25,229 nt of DNA from a virus, in the IMG/VR virus record IMGVR_UViG_3300007346_000208, positions 1-25,229 of that record, one strand, 5' to 3'. The position numbers were made by a program, and so were the translations under genes. This document shows positions 14,950 through 23,297 of this stretch, in pieces (position 1 is the first letter of the stretch; each line of letters starts with the position of its first letter). Under the pieces are notes generated by a model that ran no database searches, was not told where the DNA came from, and saw only the letters and a list, made by a program, of their open reading frames with translations.

Positions 14950-15288
14950 TTATTCCAGAATGTAATTCAATATCTTCTCTAATGGTGTGGGGACATAAAT
15001 AATATCGCCAGGGGTTAAATCAGCCTCGGTAGGTTTTTTGTTGTAATGAGCAATGACCCACCAGTACTTTGGATTACCGTAAAACTTTGAAGCAAGCTTG
15101 TAGTATCTATCGCCAACGCTCCAAACGTGCTGCACTCTTGTCAAGTTCTTAATCTCATTAACAGTTGGGAATTTCATAAATCTGGTTCCATACTGGAAAA
15201 TTTGTTTAACTCCTCGATCATCAAGAATATTTTCATACTCTTCAAGATCATTTTTAAGAACTCGTCGGTTATCGTATCTGCTGGTCAT
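14950..15288 (-). CDS. LysM-domain baseplate wedge protein (T4 gp53-like)
   Basis: A 112-residue protein. Residues 54-101 form a LysM-like module: HVWSVGDRYYKLASKFYG, then PKYWWVIAHYN and a closing PGDIIYVP. Residues 1-50 are an N-terminal extension with FMKFPTVNEI. This arrangement (GD-x-YYKLA, YWWVIA, PTE, PGD, PLE) is typical of gp53-like baseplate proteins, in which LysM serves protein-protein contacts rather than peptidoglycan binding. ATG 15288 follows AGGAATTC. It lies between the tube-initiator-like gene and the large hub-like gene, as expected for a baseplate operon. Confidence 0.8.
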   Translation of the reverse strand: MTSRYDNRRVLKNDLEEYENILDDRGVKQIFQYGTRFMKFPTVNEIKNLTRVQHVWSVGDRYYKLASKFYGNPKYWWVIAHYNKKPTEADLTPGDIIYVPTPLEKILNYILE

Positions 15289-15299
15289 TATATGAATTC

Positions 15300-16142
15300 C
15301 TAAGTTTTATCCGTTATTGCTTCCTGGCTGGCTTCAGCCTCGACCTGATTTGTTCCAACCCCAGTTTGCCAAACATCGGCAACATTGTCGTTATTAAGAT
15401 CGGGGCTTGTTAATTGTGGCGGCGGGTCTTGTGGGTTTGGATATTTAGGGATATAACCACCGGCGCCGCCGTGAGGATAGTTTGCATTTAATCTGGCACC
15501 CTCGCGCGATTGAGTAGGATGATCAGCCTTTCCAAAAGAGTATGTAACTCTACCATCGGCTCCCTGTCCCCCTTCTGCCTGCACCCAGCCAGTTAAGTGA
15601 GTGTGGAGCACGTTAAATGTTAATTGAACATTGTGCAATTGATATGCGAAGTCTTTATCTTTATTCGCAAAAAACTGACCCGCGTTTACATCGGGGGCAT
15701 ATGTAAAACCATTTAAAAAGCCAACTAACTCACTTCCATCGACTGCGTTTCTTACGAGAGAATTAAACTTCATTTTCAATAGCGGCGCCGCTTGAAGGAC
15801 CTGACTATTTTCTCTAGAGGATCCCCCGGCAACAGGATTAGAGTATACAGGATACAAGAACTGAGTTAATGTATTAAGTCTTGCCTGATTAAGTCTTGCT
15901 TCGTTAATGTCTGCTGCTACAACGTCAAAGGAAATGGTTATCACGCGTCCAGTTTTGGCAAAAGTGTATAAATCGTCCATTCGACCATACACAGGAGTTC
16001 CTTGCCAAGTAGAGGAAAAAGCATCAGTAAAGCCTGTAAGCCACGAATGAAACTCAACCTTCTTGTTGGTTGGAATATGAGTGATATGAATTAAGAAATT
16101 TGAATCGTTAAAAAATGTTGGTTGTTTTACTCTATCGGCCAT
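15300..16142 (-). CDS. Baseplate tail-tube initiator/cap-like protein (gp48/gp54-type)
   Basis: A 280-residue protein. Residues 25-80 contain FHSWLTGFTDAFSSTWQ, TPVYGRMDDLYTFAKTGR and VITISFDVVA; this resembles the tube-fold domain of tail-tube initiators, where a W-x(4)-V-x-GR-x-x-x-x-x-Y segment precedes beta strands. The middle (120-200) has a second beta-rich part with LVGFLNGFTYAPDV. The last 80 residues are Pro, Asn and Gln-rich and probably disordered. It follows the tape measure gene, a usual position for tube initiator or hub genes. ATG 16142 has a strong AGGAGGT leader 7 bases upstream. The exact T4 counterpart is uncertain. Confidence 0.6.
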   Translation of the reverse strand: MADRVKQPTFFNDSNFLIHITHIPTNKKVEFHSWLTGFTDAFSSTWQGTPVYGRMDDLYTFAKTGRVITISFDVVAADINEARLNQARLNTLTQFLYPVYSNPVAGGSSRENSQVLQAAPLLKMKFNSLVRNAVDGSELVGFLNGFTYAPDVNAGQFFANKDKDFAYQLHNVQLTFNVLHTHLTGWVQAEGGQGADGRVTYSFGKADHPTQSREGARLNANYPHGGAGGYIPKYPNPQDPPPQLTSPDLNNDNVADVWQTGVGTNQVEAEASQEAITDKT

Positions 16143-16154
16143 TTACTTTACCTC

Positions 16155-18413
16155 CTATCCCTCGTAAAATGGGGAAATTGAATTTCTTCCTCTTGTAGAG
16201 TTCATGGCTTTAACAACAACGTCACCTAATTGCTGATCTCCAACTTGAACCTGAACGTTCATGGCATTCTGTATAGCCTCAACAAGAACAGCAGTCTGCT
16301 TTTCAACAGATTCCCTAATCGCCTTATCCAAAGTTCCGTCAGGCTTGGCAGCGACGACAGAGTTGCCAACCCTTTCAAACGTATCTTGATTATTAAACTT
16401 AGCCATCTGTATCGACGCTGGCATAGTTGCATCGTTGAACGCGCCGCTGGCTGCAGCTGTCCCAGTCGCGAGCCCGATGGCGCCTCCGACAAGCGCGCCG
16501 GCCGCGGTACCGACAACAGGAACAAATGATCCAATTGCGGCTCCGGTAGCAGCGCCGGCAAGAGCGCCACCGCCCATGCCTATTGCTGCGGCTTTCCCAG
16601 TTTGTCCAGCAGCCGCTGCTTGAGAAGCTTTTGATATTGCGTAGGCGCCACCGCCTATTCCAGCAATTATAGCTGCGATTGGCAAGAGAACAGCCAATAA
16701 TGGCGAGGCGGCAGCGGACATAGAAGCAAACCCAGCGGTTGCCGAAGCCTGCGCAGCTGCAATTGCCGCTTTAAGACCCAGGAATCCCTTCACGACGCCG
16801 ACAAGCATACCAAGTCCTTTAACAGCCAAGCCAATTCCAAAAGCCCACTTCATCCATCCTGGCAATATACCAAAAATTGTTTTACCTAAATCAAATATAG
16901 ACTTATCACCTTTGTTTATCTGGAAAACAAGATCCGAGAATTTATCTACACCCTTTACAATAGAATCTATCAATGGCTTATTTTTAATAATTAAACTGTT
17001 GATTGCATCTGTTAGCTTAGTCATTATGTCTCGGGCATCACCGGCGCGCTTTGCCAACTGTTCTTGGCTCATGGCTTGCAATTGAACTTCTGGATCCAAC
17101 TCATTTAGAGACCTACGCAGTGTATCAACGTCAGTTCCCATAGCAGAAGCAAATGCTTTCTGTTCAAACTTGTTTAACTGATCAAACTGTACACCGCCAG
17201 CCTTAATAGCTTCTTTAATCATCTCAAGACGATCAGCCTCAGAGGCATTCAGCATATCAATAGAGTTAAGGTAAGGTCCACCTAAGATGGCGTTAAGGCG
17301 TCCTACGGCTTGTCCGGCGCCCTCAAAGGTATCAAACTTCTCACCGACCAGCCCAAGTAAAGAATCCACTGACAAGCCTGTAGCCTTTGATTGCCTTTCT
17401 AGCTGTGCGAACACATCGAACATCTGCTTACCGTAGAAAGCAAGCTTAGGAGCAGCGGAGGCGAGGTCTCCGGCAACCTCTGATATTGGCTTTCCAATGT
17501 CTCTGGCCAACGTCGCGGCTTGTCTGGTTAAAAGCTCAGCTTCTTGCGAGTTCATGTATAAGGACTTTGTTGCTTGGTCTAAGATTTGTCCTGTCTGAGC
17601 CGAGGAAACACCAAACTTTTCTAATGTTGCAGTGGTTGCAGCTATGTTGGCTCGCTCGGACTCTGAAAGGTTGGTAAAGTCTCTAAAACTTCCGAATAAA
17701 GCTTGTGTAGCCCTGCCGGCATCTTGGGCATTTATGCCATATGTAAGATATCTGCTTCCAGCCTCATCTATGACACCGGAAAACTCATTACCAGCACCAG
17801 TTGCTGCTTTAAATTGAGCGTTCTGTCTATCAAGCTCAAAAGCAAAGTTAATAGAGTTGCCAATTAACTTCTGAAAACTTTTAACAAGTAGGTCGCCTGT
17901 GAATACGCTTTTAGCTAATCCCGTAACAAACCCAGCTAAACTTGTGGTTCCGTTACCGATAATCTTAAAGAACGCTGCTCCTTCGCCTGAAAGGCTAAGA
18001 AAGCGATTAAGCAGGTTGTCGGCTTCACCAACGCCGGCCTTAAATGCCTCTTTCTGTCTCTTCAGTGCAGTTGTGGATTTGTCAACGGTCTTGGTATACT
18101 TTTCAGTCTCGTTGGATAATCTTACGACATCCTTAACAGCCTGTTTTCGCTGTTCGTCATCGTCAATACCCAATCGGAGAAGCTCTTTGGTGTTCTTCAG
18201 TCGCTCAAGTTTGTTTTCGTTTTCAAGTTTAACTCTTTCCTTTTCATCTCTAGCTATCTCTTTAATAAGCTTCTTTTCTTTTCCCAGAAGTTCATTGCGC
18301 TCCTTAAGATCTTCAATTCTTTCTGCTTTTCGTGTTGCAGCTGTGGTTCCGCCGCTTTTAAGTTGGGCGGTTAAAGCTTCGACCGCTGCTGTGAGATCTG
18401 TAACTTCAGACAT
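16155..18413 (-). CDS. Tail tape measure protein
   Basis: Sets tail length and occupies the tube lumen before ejection. Residues 1-130 are strongly coiled-coil, rich in Lys, Glu and Leu. The middle (about 190-470) is alanine-rich and helical. Residues about 520-670 are hydrophobic and glycine/alanine-rich, with GGGALAGAATGAAIG and GALVGGAIGLATG, the membrane-inserting type of segment typical of tape measures. No lysozyme or peptidase motif was seen. At about 0.15 nm per residue, 752 residues would give a tail near 110 nm (inference from the general rule). ATG 18413 follows AGGTGG. Position after tube and chaperone-like genes supports the call. Confidence 0.85.
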   Translation of the reverse strand: MSEVTDLTAAVEALTAQLKSGGTTAATRKAERIEDLKERNELLGKEKKLIKEIARDEKERVKLENENKLERLKNTKELLRLGIDDDEQRKQAVKDVVRLSNETEKYTKTVDKSTTALKRQKEAFKAGVGEADNLLNRFLSLSGEGAAFFKIIGNGTTSLAGFVTGLAKSVFTGDLLVKSFQKLIGNSINFAFELDRQNAQFKAATGAGNEFSGVIDEAGSRYLTYGINAQDAGRATQALFGSFRDFTNLSESERANIAATTATLEKFGVSSAQTGQILDQATKSLYMNSQEAELLTRQAATLARDIGKPISEVAGDLASAAPKLAFYGKQMFDVFAQLERQSKATGLSVDSLLGLVGEKFDTFEGAGQAVGRLNAILGGPYLNSIDMLNASEADRLEMIKEAIKAGGVQFDQLNKFEQKAFASAMGTDVDTLRRSLNELDPEVQLQAMSQEQLAKRAGDARDIMTKLTDAINSLIIKNKPLIDSIVKGVDKFSDLVFQINKGDKSIFDLGKTIFGILPGWMKWAFGIGLAVKGLGMLVGVVKGFLGLKAAIAAAQASATAGFASMSAAASPLLAVLLPIAAIIAGIGGGAYAISKASQAAAAGQTGKAAAIGMGGGALAGAATGAAIGSFVPVVGTAAGALVGGAIGLATGTAAASGAFNDATMPASIQMAKFNNQDTFERVGNSVVAAKPDGTLDKAIRESVEKQTAVLVEAIQNAMNVQVQVGDQQLGDVVVKAMNSTRGRNSISPFYEG

Positions 18414-18424
18414 TATCTAGCCAC

Positions 18425-18742
18425 CTAATTTTTAAATGGCCACCGTAAGCCTGTTTCTCTTTCAAAGCCCATAACGGCACGGTCAAGGTCTCTTCTGTTC
18501 ATCATTGTTCTGGAATCACCCAAGCCGTGCTTTATATACGAATCCATATATCTTTTTTCGCCACGAAGAGCTTTAAAGAAAGATTCTATTTGAGCTTGTG
18601 TTCCACGAATGGTTGGGTTAATATCGGCGCCGGCGTGGTATAAATCCAACAGCATGCGATTAACCTTATAGGAAAAATCTGTGTACAATCTTTCATTGAT
18701 TGTCTTATCACTTAAATCAATAACGATGTTCTCTTCACTCAT
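18425..18742 (-). CDS. Small conserved-looking tail-block protein (105 aa)
   Basis: No named function. It lies between the chaperone-like frameshift gene and the tape measure, and looks like proteins found at this place in other myoviruses. It is soluble and helical: KTINERLYTDFSYKVNRMLLDLYHAG, then FFKALRGEKRYMDSYIKHGL and a closing AVMGFERETGLRWPF. No cysteines or membrane segments. ATG 18742 follows AGAGG by about 8 bases. A role in tape-measure folding or tail assembly is a guess from position. Confidence 0.7.
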   Translation of the reverse strand: MSEENIVIDLSDKTINERLYTDFSYKVNRMLLDLYHAGADINPTIRGTQAQIESFFKALRGEKRYMDSYIKHGLGDSRTMMNRRDLDRAVMGFERETGLRWPFKN

Positions 18743-18761
18743 GGGGCAAACCTCTTCTATC

Positions 18762-18769
18762 TAAATAGT
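18762..18769 (-). promoter_or_regulatory. ACTATTTA motif upstream of the 105-aa gene (possible late-promoter element)
   Basis: The minus strand reads ACTATTTA about 20 bases before ATG 18742. The same eight bases occur in the gap before the sheath gene (23270-23277), each preceded by an AT-rich ATGC/GCAT stretch. A phage late-promoter element is possible; two copies are too few to be sure. Confidence 0.2.
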
Positions 18770-18790
18770 AGCATAAAGAAAAAGGCGCAC

Positions 18791-18979
18791 TTATCGTGAT
18801 GTCGACATTGCTTTCTCTTCCGCTTCACTCTTCTCTTCGAAGTGTTTAGCCAAACGAGAAAGGAACCACCTTCTTAAACCAGTGGGCAACATATAGGCTT
18901 CCGAAAAAGACCAGTTCCCATGTTGTTTAAGAATAAAAAACTCTTCGTACAGAGTCGCTTGGTAATCAGAGTTTAGGCC
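18791..18979 (-). CDS. Frameshift extension of the gp26-like tail protein (62 codons, chaperone-like)
   Basis: From 18979 a frame one base ahead of the gp26-like gene runs to TAA at 18791-18793. It encodes GLNSDYQATLYEEFF, ILKQHGNWSFSEAYMLP, TGLRRWFLSRLAKHFEE and a charged tail. Short proteins of this style (a hydrophobic helix, then LP-x-x-LR-x-WF) follow tube genes in many tailed phages and act as tail assembly chaperone parts. The only ATG in frame (18890-18892) would delete the first half of the conserved-looking part, and no ATG, GTG or TTG precedes it in the overlap, so entry by ribosomal frameshift at the T7 run is the best explanation. Predicted fused product is about 340 residues. 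Confidence 0.65.
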   Translation of the reverse strand, partial: GLNSDYQATLYEEFFILKQHGNWSFSEAYMLPTGLRRWFLSRLAKHFEEKSEAEEKAMSTSR

Positions 18980-19814
18980 AAAAAAAGTCGACGTTGATCG
19001 GCACCTCCAAGCGCTCTGTATGGGAGCAGTTGTCGCAGGTAAAGTCAGCTTTTAGTTCTATGTTTGGCATTGCTTCTTCGTATACTTTACGAATCTTTCT
19101 TGATAAAGCAGCAGGAATCTGACTGATAATCTCTTGGAGCGCGCTTGGCTGTGAGATACCATTAACAGATACAATAATGTTTTTTAGTAGTTCTGTTACT
19201 GGTCCTGTTTCAAGCTTAAGCTTTTTACGACCTTCAACATGCTTCAAAATTCTCTGTTCATCTTTACCGGTCAGAAGTCTAATCTCAAAGGTAATCTCTG
19301 GATTATAATCTGTAGAGGTTAATAAGAAGTTTCCATTCTCTAGAAGCTTTACATCATCAAGCAAGTTGGATTGCTTGATTTCTTTGCCTTCTAAGGAGAA
19401 TTGTTTCTCATTTAATGTTCCACAAGCAGGGCAAGTAACGTTTGTCCCATAAAGCGAACCAAATCCGGTTTCTCTAATAGCCATAACGATCGCATTCTTA
19501 TCGCCTATGAGTAAAGAGTTAGGATCGATATTTGTATCAACCAGTACAGACTTTAAGAGCCTGTCCATAACAAGACCCTTTTTAATTAAAGTCTCGGAAG
19601 ATAGGATATCTTCCTCTTTCGCTGTCATGTGTTTGATTTCTACTGTTTGAGCACTCTGCAGTGGATGCCCCTCGCCATAGAAAAGCCCCTTACTAGGAAG
19701 TTCAACGAACTCCGTTGGGGTCGGGAATGAAAATAAGTTTTGTGTTTGTTGTGCTTGTGGTAGTGGTGCGGGGGGTCCTTCTGGAGCCCCCTGTCTGTTT
19801 GAATTTCTACTCAA
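18966..19814 (-). CDS. T4 gp26-like baseplate/tail assembly protein with zinc ribbon
   Basis: A 282-residue protein of the T4 baseplate-protein (gp26-like) family. Residues 1-30 are Pro/Gln-rich and flexible. The conserved start of the domain is FVELPSKGLFYGEGHPL (36-52) followed by VEIKHMTAKEEDIL and LLIGDKNAIVMAIRETGFG. Two CxxC pairs, Cys 128/131 and Cys 260/263, can form a zinc ribbon. The start is TTG 19814: a TGA lies two codons upstream in frame and the next ATG would remove the conserved start, so TTG is nearly forced. Near its end the codons GAC TTT TTT TGG give a run of seven T where a second frame is entered (see 18791-18979). Its place between tube and tape measure is that of tail assembly chaperones. 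Confidence 0.8.
   Translation of the reverse strand: MSRNSNRQGAPEGPPAPLPQAQQTQNLFSFPTPTEFVELPSKGLFYGEGHPLQSAQTVEIKHMTAKEEDILSSETLIKKGLVMDRLLKSVLVDTNIDPNSLLIGDKNAIVMAIRETGFGSLYGTNVTCPACGTLNEKQFSLEGKEIKQSNLLDDVKLLENGNFLLTSTDYNPEITFEIRLLTGKDEQRILKHVEGRKKLKLETGPVTELLKNIIVSVNGISQPSALQEIISQIPAALSRKIRKVYEEAMPNIELKADFTCDNCSHTERLEVPINVDFFWPKL
18980..18986 (-). promoter_or_regulatory. Run of seven T: probable programmed frameshift site
   Basis: In the zero frame the run is read TTT TTT T(GG), four codons before the TGA stop. A tRNA-Phe on the second TTT can re-pair on the last three T by +1 slippage, giving FF-GLN; a -2 shift would give FFF-GLN. Both lead into the long open extension frame. Confidence 0.6.
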
Positions 19815-19833
19815 AAATCACCGTCTCTTTCTT

Positions 19834-20403
19834 TTATCGAATATTAGCTAAAGCTCTAGTGGCTTGTCCAACCTCATAAGTTGCCCAGTCGTAACGCATT
19901 TGAATTGTAATATCTAGAAGTTCTTCGCCTGCGTAATCTAAATCGCCAAAAGTTACATTTGTAATGAAAGCATTCTGTAGCTTCCAAATTCCAAGTGTGC
20001 CACCTTCGCCGGAAAGCTCCTCAAACTGAACCTGACCAAGTGCAGCTAACGCAGCCTGCTTGTTTGGTGTTGAGGCTGGAAGGTTCTGTAAGAAAACGTC
20101 TTCCTGAATATCAGGCTTTAGATAACCCATCTGCTGCAGAGCTTGGTAAAGAAGCTCATTGCCATCTGGAGCTACGGAGTTAACAATAGTGGCAGTGACC
20201 TCGTTCCAAGTAACTGCTGCTGGGTAGTAATAAGTGTTTCCTAAAAATTTATGCTCTGTTGTACCAACTGTGTACGAAGGTTTTGTAACAGATTTAGCAA
20301 GGTATTCTGCGTAAGCAAAATCACCTGTAATAAGTTCTGGGAATCTTAGAATAAATCTATGTTGTCTCTTTGGTTCTGAAAGTGCGCTTGTCCAAAAGGC
20401 CAT
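19834..20403 (-). CDS. Tail tube protein (gp19-like)
   Basis: A 189-residue protein that forms the inner tube of the contractile tail. It starts MAFWTSALSEPKRQHRF, the usual N-terminus of gp19-type tubes, then strands ILRFPEL, a loop with SVTKPSYTV, and ATIVNSVAPDGN. The end has FITNVTFGDLDYAGEELLDITIQMRYDWATYEV, the closing beta strands of the tube fold, a very characteristic pattern. ATG 20403 has the leader CAGGAGATAACAACA, nearly identical to that of the sheath gene, in keeping with high expression of both. Length is close to T4 gp19 (163). Confidence 0.92.
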   Translation of the reverse strand: MAFWTSALSEPKRQHRFILRFPELITGDFAYAEYLAKSVTKPSYTVGTTEHKFLGNTYYYPAAVTWNEVTATIVNSVAPDGNELLYQALQQMGYLKPDIQEDVFLQNLPASTPNKQAALAALGQVQFEELSGEGGTLGIWKLQNAFITNVTFGDLDYAGEELLDITIQMRYDWATYEVGQATRALANIR

Positions 20404-20438
20404 TGTTGTTATCTCCTGATAGGTCTAAGTTAATTAGT

Positions 20439-20461
20439 GTGGGGAGTCGGAACTCCCCCAC
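20439..20461 (-). terminator. Hairpin between sheath and tube genes
   Basis: On the minus strand GTGGGGGAGT-TCCG-ACTCCCCAC, a strong GC-rich stem with one bulged base and a four-base loop. It begins a few bases after the sheath stop. On this strand the downstream side (ACTAATTAAC) is not a T run, so it would be at best a partial terminator or a processing/stability hairpin. On the plus strand it is followed by TTTTATTTA and would be a good intrinsic terminator against antisense transcription. Confidence 0.5.
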
Positions 20462-20467
20462 TTTTAT

Positions 20468-23233
20468 TTAATCGTCAAACGATGCTCCGGTTCTTGTAAT
20501 GTTGAAGTCAATCGCAATGAACTCGATTGCTCTTGTTGGCTTCAAGAAAATCTGTGCGTATAGAATGTTTCTATCTACAAGATCTGGAGTTGTGGTTGTC
20601 TCATCAAGAACAACTCTGTAATCAGAGAGACCAAAGTTTGTCTTAACATCAGCCAAGAATGGCTCAACTCGGGAAGTGAATCGTGTCCAAGTTGTCTTAA
20701 CGTTTGGATCGAAGAGAATCCCGGAAGCAATCTGAGAGATACGCTTCTTAACGAAGATCATTAGACGACGAACGTTGATGCGATCCAAAGCAGAAGGTGT
20801 AACCTGTAGTGTCTTCTGACCGAAGATTACAACACCCTCAGATGGGAACTTAGCGATTGGGTTAATGTTCGCCCCATAAAGATCGTCACGATCCTTGCGA
20901 CGAAGCTGGTGAGCTACATCAACAACTGGAATGCCTGCGGAACCTTCTGTGAGTCCACCACGGTTGAAACCGGCTGGTGCGAACCAAACCTGTGTCTTAC
21001 GCTGTGAGCTTGAGAATGTACCAATAGCTGCTACAGATGGTGGGAGCCAAAGGAAGGCACCGTTGATGGTGTCTCTAGCTCTGACCCATGGGTAGTAAGC
21101 ACAACCGTATGAGGAGTTAAGTCCTCGCGAACGGAGACCGTTGATAAGTGTCGTGATGGTGCTTTGTGTGTTAAGACGAGCTACCTCTGTACTCTCTTCA
21201 CGAGGCTGGAAGGAATCTGGGAGATCAATAACAGCCAAAGCGTCACCACGGTCTTCACAAGTTCTTACCAAGTGTGTTGTAAGTCCTTCCTGTGTTAGAG
21301 CCGGGATAGCAGCCAAGTTCATTTCTACCACCTCTGGGTCTGCAACGGAATCAATTGCCTTACGGATTGAGAAGAACTCATAGCTAGTTGTATCAGAAGG
21401 AGAGCCAGTCATGGTTGCGTTCGCAAATGGATCCATCTGAGTGATGTCAGTTCCGTCGAAGCCGCCGTATACCGGTACGGTAAAGCGATCATATCCGGCA
21501 TCTAGGACGCCTGAAATAGGAGCCGCAAATGTTAGAGAATCCGTGGCGTAAGAACCTTCTGACCAAACGCCGGACCCCGAGATATCATCTAAGGTGAACT
21601 GTGTTGATTCTGCTCTGACACTTCCGGTCGCGCCGGCGAACATGTTTGCGACAATGCCGCCGCGAGGACGAAGCAAGTCAATGTTGGATGTATCGAATAC
21701 AGTTCCGCCTGCAGTCTGTGTGGTTTGGAAACCGAAGTAAGCATCAGTTGGGTTTGCAAGGTTGCCGTCAGAAGCGCTTACTCTTAGCTCTGGCTCTGGG
21801 TAGAACACATTAGCAGTCAGCGAAGAACCAGAGATTACGAGGGTTTCACCAACATATTCTGTGGGGTCTGGGTTTCCAGAACCAGAAATCCAAGAGCCAG
21901 AAGCGGCGTCTACGATGGTTTCGTCAACATACTTTACAATTCCGTCGAAACCGAATGGAAGAAGAACTGGGTTTGTTAGACCAGCATCCACATCGGAATT
22001 CATTACAATACGAACTAGTTGAGAGTTGTTTGGCCAGTCGCCTCGTGTGCGATAGCGGCGCTCTGAAGGTTCCCACTCACGGTACTGAGTACCGATCTTG
22101 CGAGCTACATAATCAAGCGAATTAGGATTGAGTGTGCAATTGTTGAACTGCTCGATTACTCGTACAACATTGTCGCTGTCGCTAAGGTGACGAATAACAA
22201 CTGAGAATGTACCGTATTCCGTGTCGTTATTAGTGGATCTCTTAATATCTTGAATAGAGATCTTGATGTTCTTGTTAGACCAATCACCACCATCGCCTCT
22301 TGTGACAAACTTAAACAAGTCTGTTGGAGTATCAGAAGGATCTAGACGGCAGCTAATAATCTGTGGCGTCTCTGCGCCTTGTAGGCTAGCTATGAAGTTG
22401 GAGCCCGACAAGGAATCTCCGGTGTTGGTTAGTTGTACCAAAGCGGCATATGTCGTCCCCTCATCTGAGACGGTTTCGCTAAGATGTCTATCGAATGTCT
22501 CACCCAAGAAGTAGTTAAGTGGCGTATCGGTGATGCCAGCGTTAGTAAGCTGCGGGTTTGTGTTAAACACTTTACGAATGTAACGAGAATCATTTCTGTT
22601 AAAGTTGAAAGAAGCTGTGATATCAGCCGAAGAAGCGCCAGCGTTTCCTAGGATCATCTTGAACTCGTTAGCATTTCCGGTATCTTTGATTATAAGGTTA
22701 GAACCTGTGATAGCAGGTCCGTCAGTGATCGCGCCGGAGGAACCAGATGCAGCCACTGTGCCCGAGAGAGCAAATGTAACTGATGGACCAGCATAAAAGA
22801 TTGCAGCCAAAGCACCGTCAACCTCATCGTTTCCAGCAGACTCAAAAACAAACAATCCGTAAGCCTGATCTTCAGTCCAGCCAGCCTTGCCACTATTTGT
22901 GGCGTTAGCATCCTCATCGCCAAGCAAACGAATGAAAGTCAAAGGAGAACTATTTCGGAGATAAGCCTGGGCTGCGTACATACCATATGTTGTAGCAGTC
23001 GTTGAGTTTCCTTGTCGCCACACGTCATCTCCAGCGTTTCCTGGGTTCGGTGTTCCGAATACATTGACAAACTCTTCAAATGAGTTGACGGTGGTTGGTC
23101 TTAAAGCTGGACCCTTTTCGGCGCGACCAATGATAACTGGACCGATTCCGGCTGGGGAAGCTGGAAGCTGGGAGTTATCAATTTCGTTGACGAAAACGCC
23201 TGGGGACACAAATCGGTAATTCTTAACTGACAT
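20468..23233 (-). CDS. Contractile tail sheath protein (gp18-like, enlarged)
   Basis: Forms the contractile outer sheath. The N-terminus YRFVSPGVFVNEIDNSQLP and the following GPVIIGRAEKGPALRPT are typical of sheath proteins, as is FEEFVNVFGTP. The C-terminal third carries the contractile core: LWLPPSVAAIGTFS, the segment VDVAHQLRRKDRDDLYGANINPI, and RRLMIFVKKRISQIASGILFDPN. At 921 residues it is much longer than T4 gp18 (659); the extra sequence lies in the middle (about 130-600), rich in Ser, Gly and Thr, probably surface-exposed domains. ATG 23233 follows TAGGAGATAATAACGA. Confidence 0.95.
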   Translation of the reverse strand: MSVKNYRFVSPGVFVNEIDNSQLPASPAGIGPVIIGRAEKGPALRPTTVNSFEEFVNVFGTPNPGNAGDDVWRQGNSTTATTYGMYAAQAYLRNSSPLTFIRLLGDEDANATNSGKAGWTEDQAYGLFVFESAGNDEVDGALAAIFYAGPSVTFALSGTVAASGSSGAITDGPAITGSNLIIKDTGNANEFKMILGNAGASSADITASFNFNRNDSRYIRKVFNTNPQLTNAGITDTPLNYFLGETFDRHLSETVSDEGTTYAALVQLTNTGDSLSGSNFIASLQGAETPQIISCRLDPSDTPTDLFKFVTRGDGGDWSNKNIKISIQDIKRSTNNDTEYGTFSVVIRHLSDSDNVVRVIEQFNNCTLNPNSLDYVARKIGTQYREWEPSERRYRTRGDWPNNSQLVRIVMNSDVDAGLTNPVLLPFGFDGIVKYVDETIVDAASGSWISGSGNPDPTEYVGETLVISGSSLTANVFYPEPELRVSASDGNLANPTDAYFGFQTTQTAGGTVFDTSNIDLLRPRGGIVANMFAGATGSVRAESTQFTLDDISGSGVWSEGSYATDSLTFAAPISGVLDAGYDRFTVPVYGGFDGTDITQMDPFANATMTGSPSDTTSYEFFSIRKAIDSVADPEVVEMNLAAIPALTQEGLTTHLVRTCEDRGDALAVIDLPDSFQPREESTEVARLNTQSTITTLINGLRSRGLNSSYGCAYYPWVRARDTINGAFLWLPPSVAAIGTFSSSQRKTQVWFAPAGFNRGGLTEGSAGIPVVDVAHQLRRKDRDDLYGANINPIAKFPSEGVVIFGQKTLQVTPSALDRINVRRLMIFVKKRISQIASGILFDPNVKTTWTRFTSRVEPFLADVKTNFGLSDYRVVLDETTTTPDLVDRNILYAQIFLKPTRAIEFIAIDFNITRTGASFDD

Positions 23234-23269
23234 TCGTTATTATCTCCTACATTGCGAAAATGTTCAAAG

Positions 23270-23277
23270 TAAATAGT
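23270..23277 (-). promoter_or_regulatory. ACTATTTA motif upstream of the sheath gene (possible late-promoter element)
   Basis: The minus strand reads TGCATAAC-ACTATTTA about 37 bases before the sheath ATG. It lies in the 64-base gap after the tail terminator gene, one of the larger gaps in the tail block, where a promoter for the abundant sheath and tube would be expected. The same octamer occurs at 18762-18769. Confidence 0.25.
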
Positions 23278-23297
23278 GTTATGCAGTAGGAAGAGAA

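Noticed and set aside
15812-15826. Fifteen bases identical to a cloning-vector polylinker (adjacent XbaI and BamHI sites)
   Set aside because: The match stops after 15 bases on both sides and lies within an uninterrupted reading frame encoding GGSSRE in the tube-initiator-like protein. A chance match is more likely than vector contamination.
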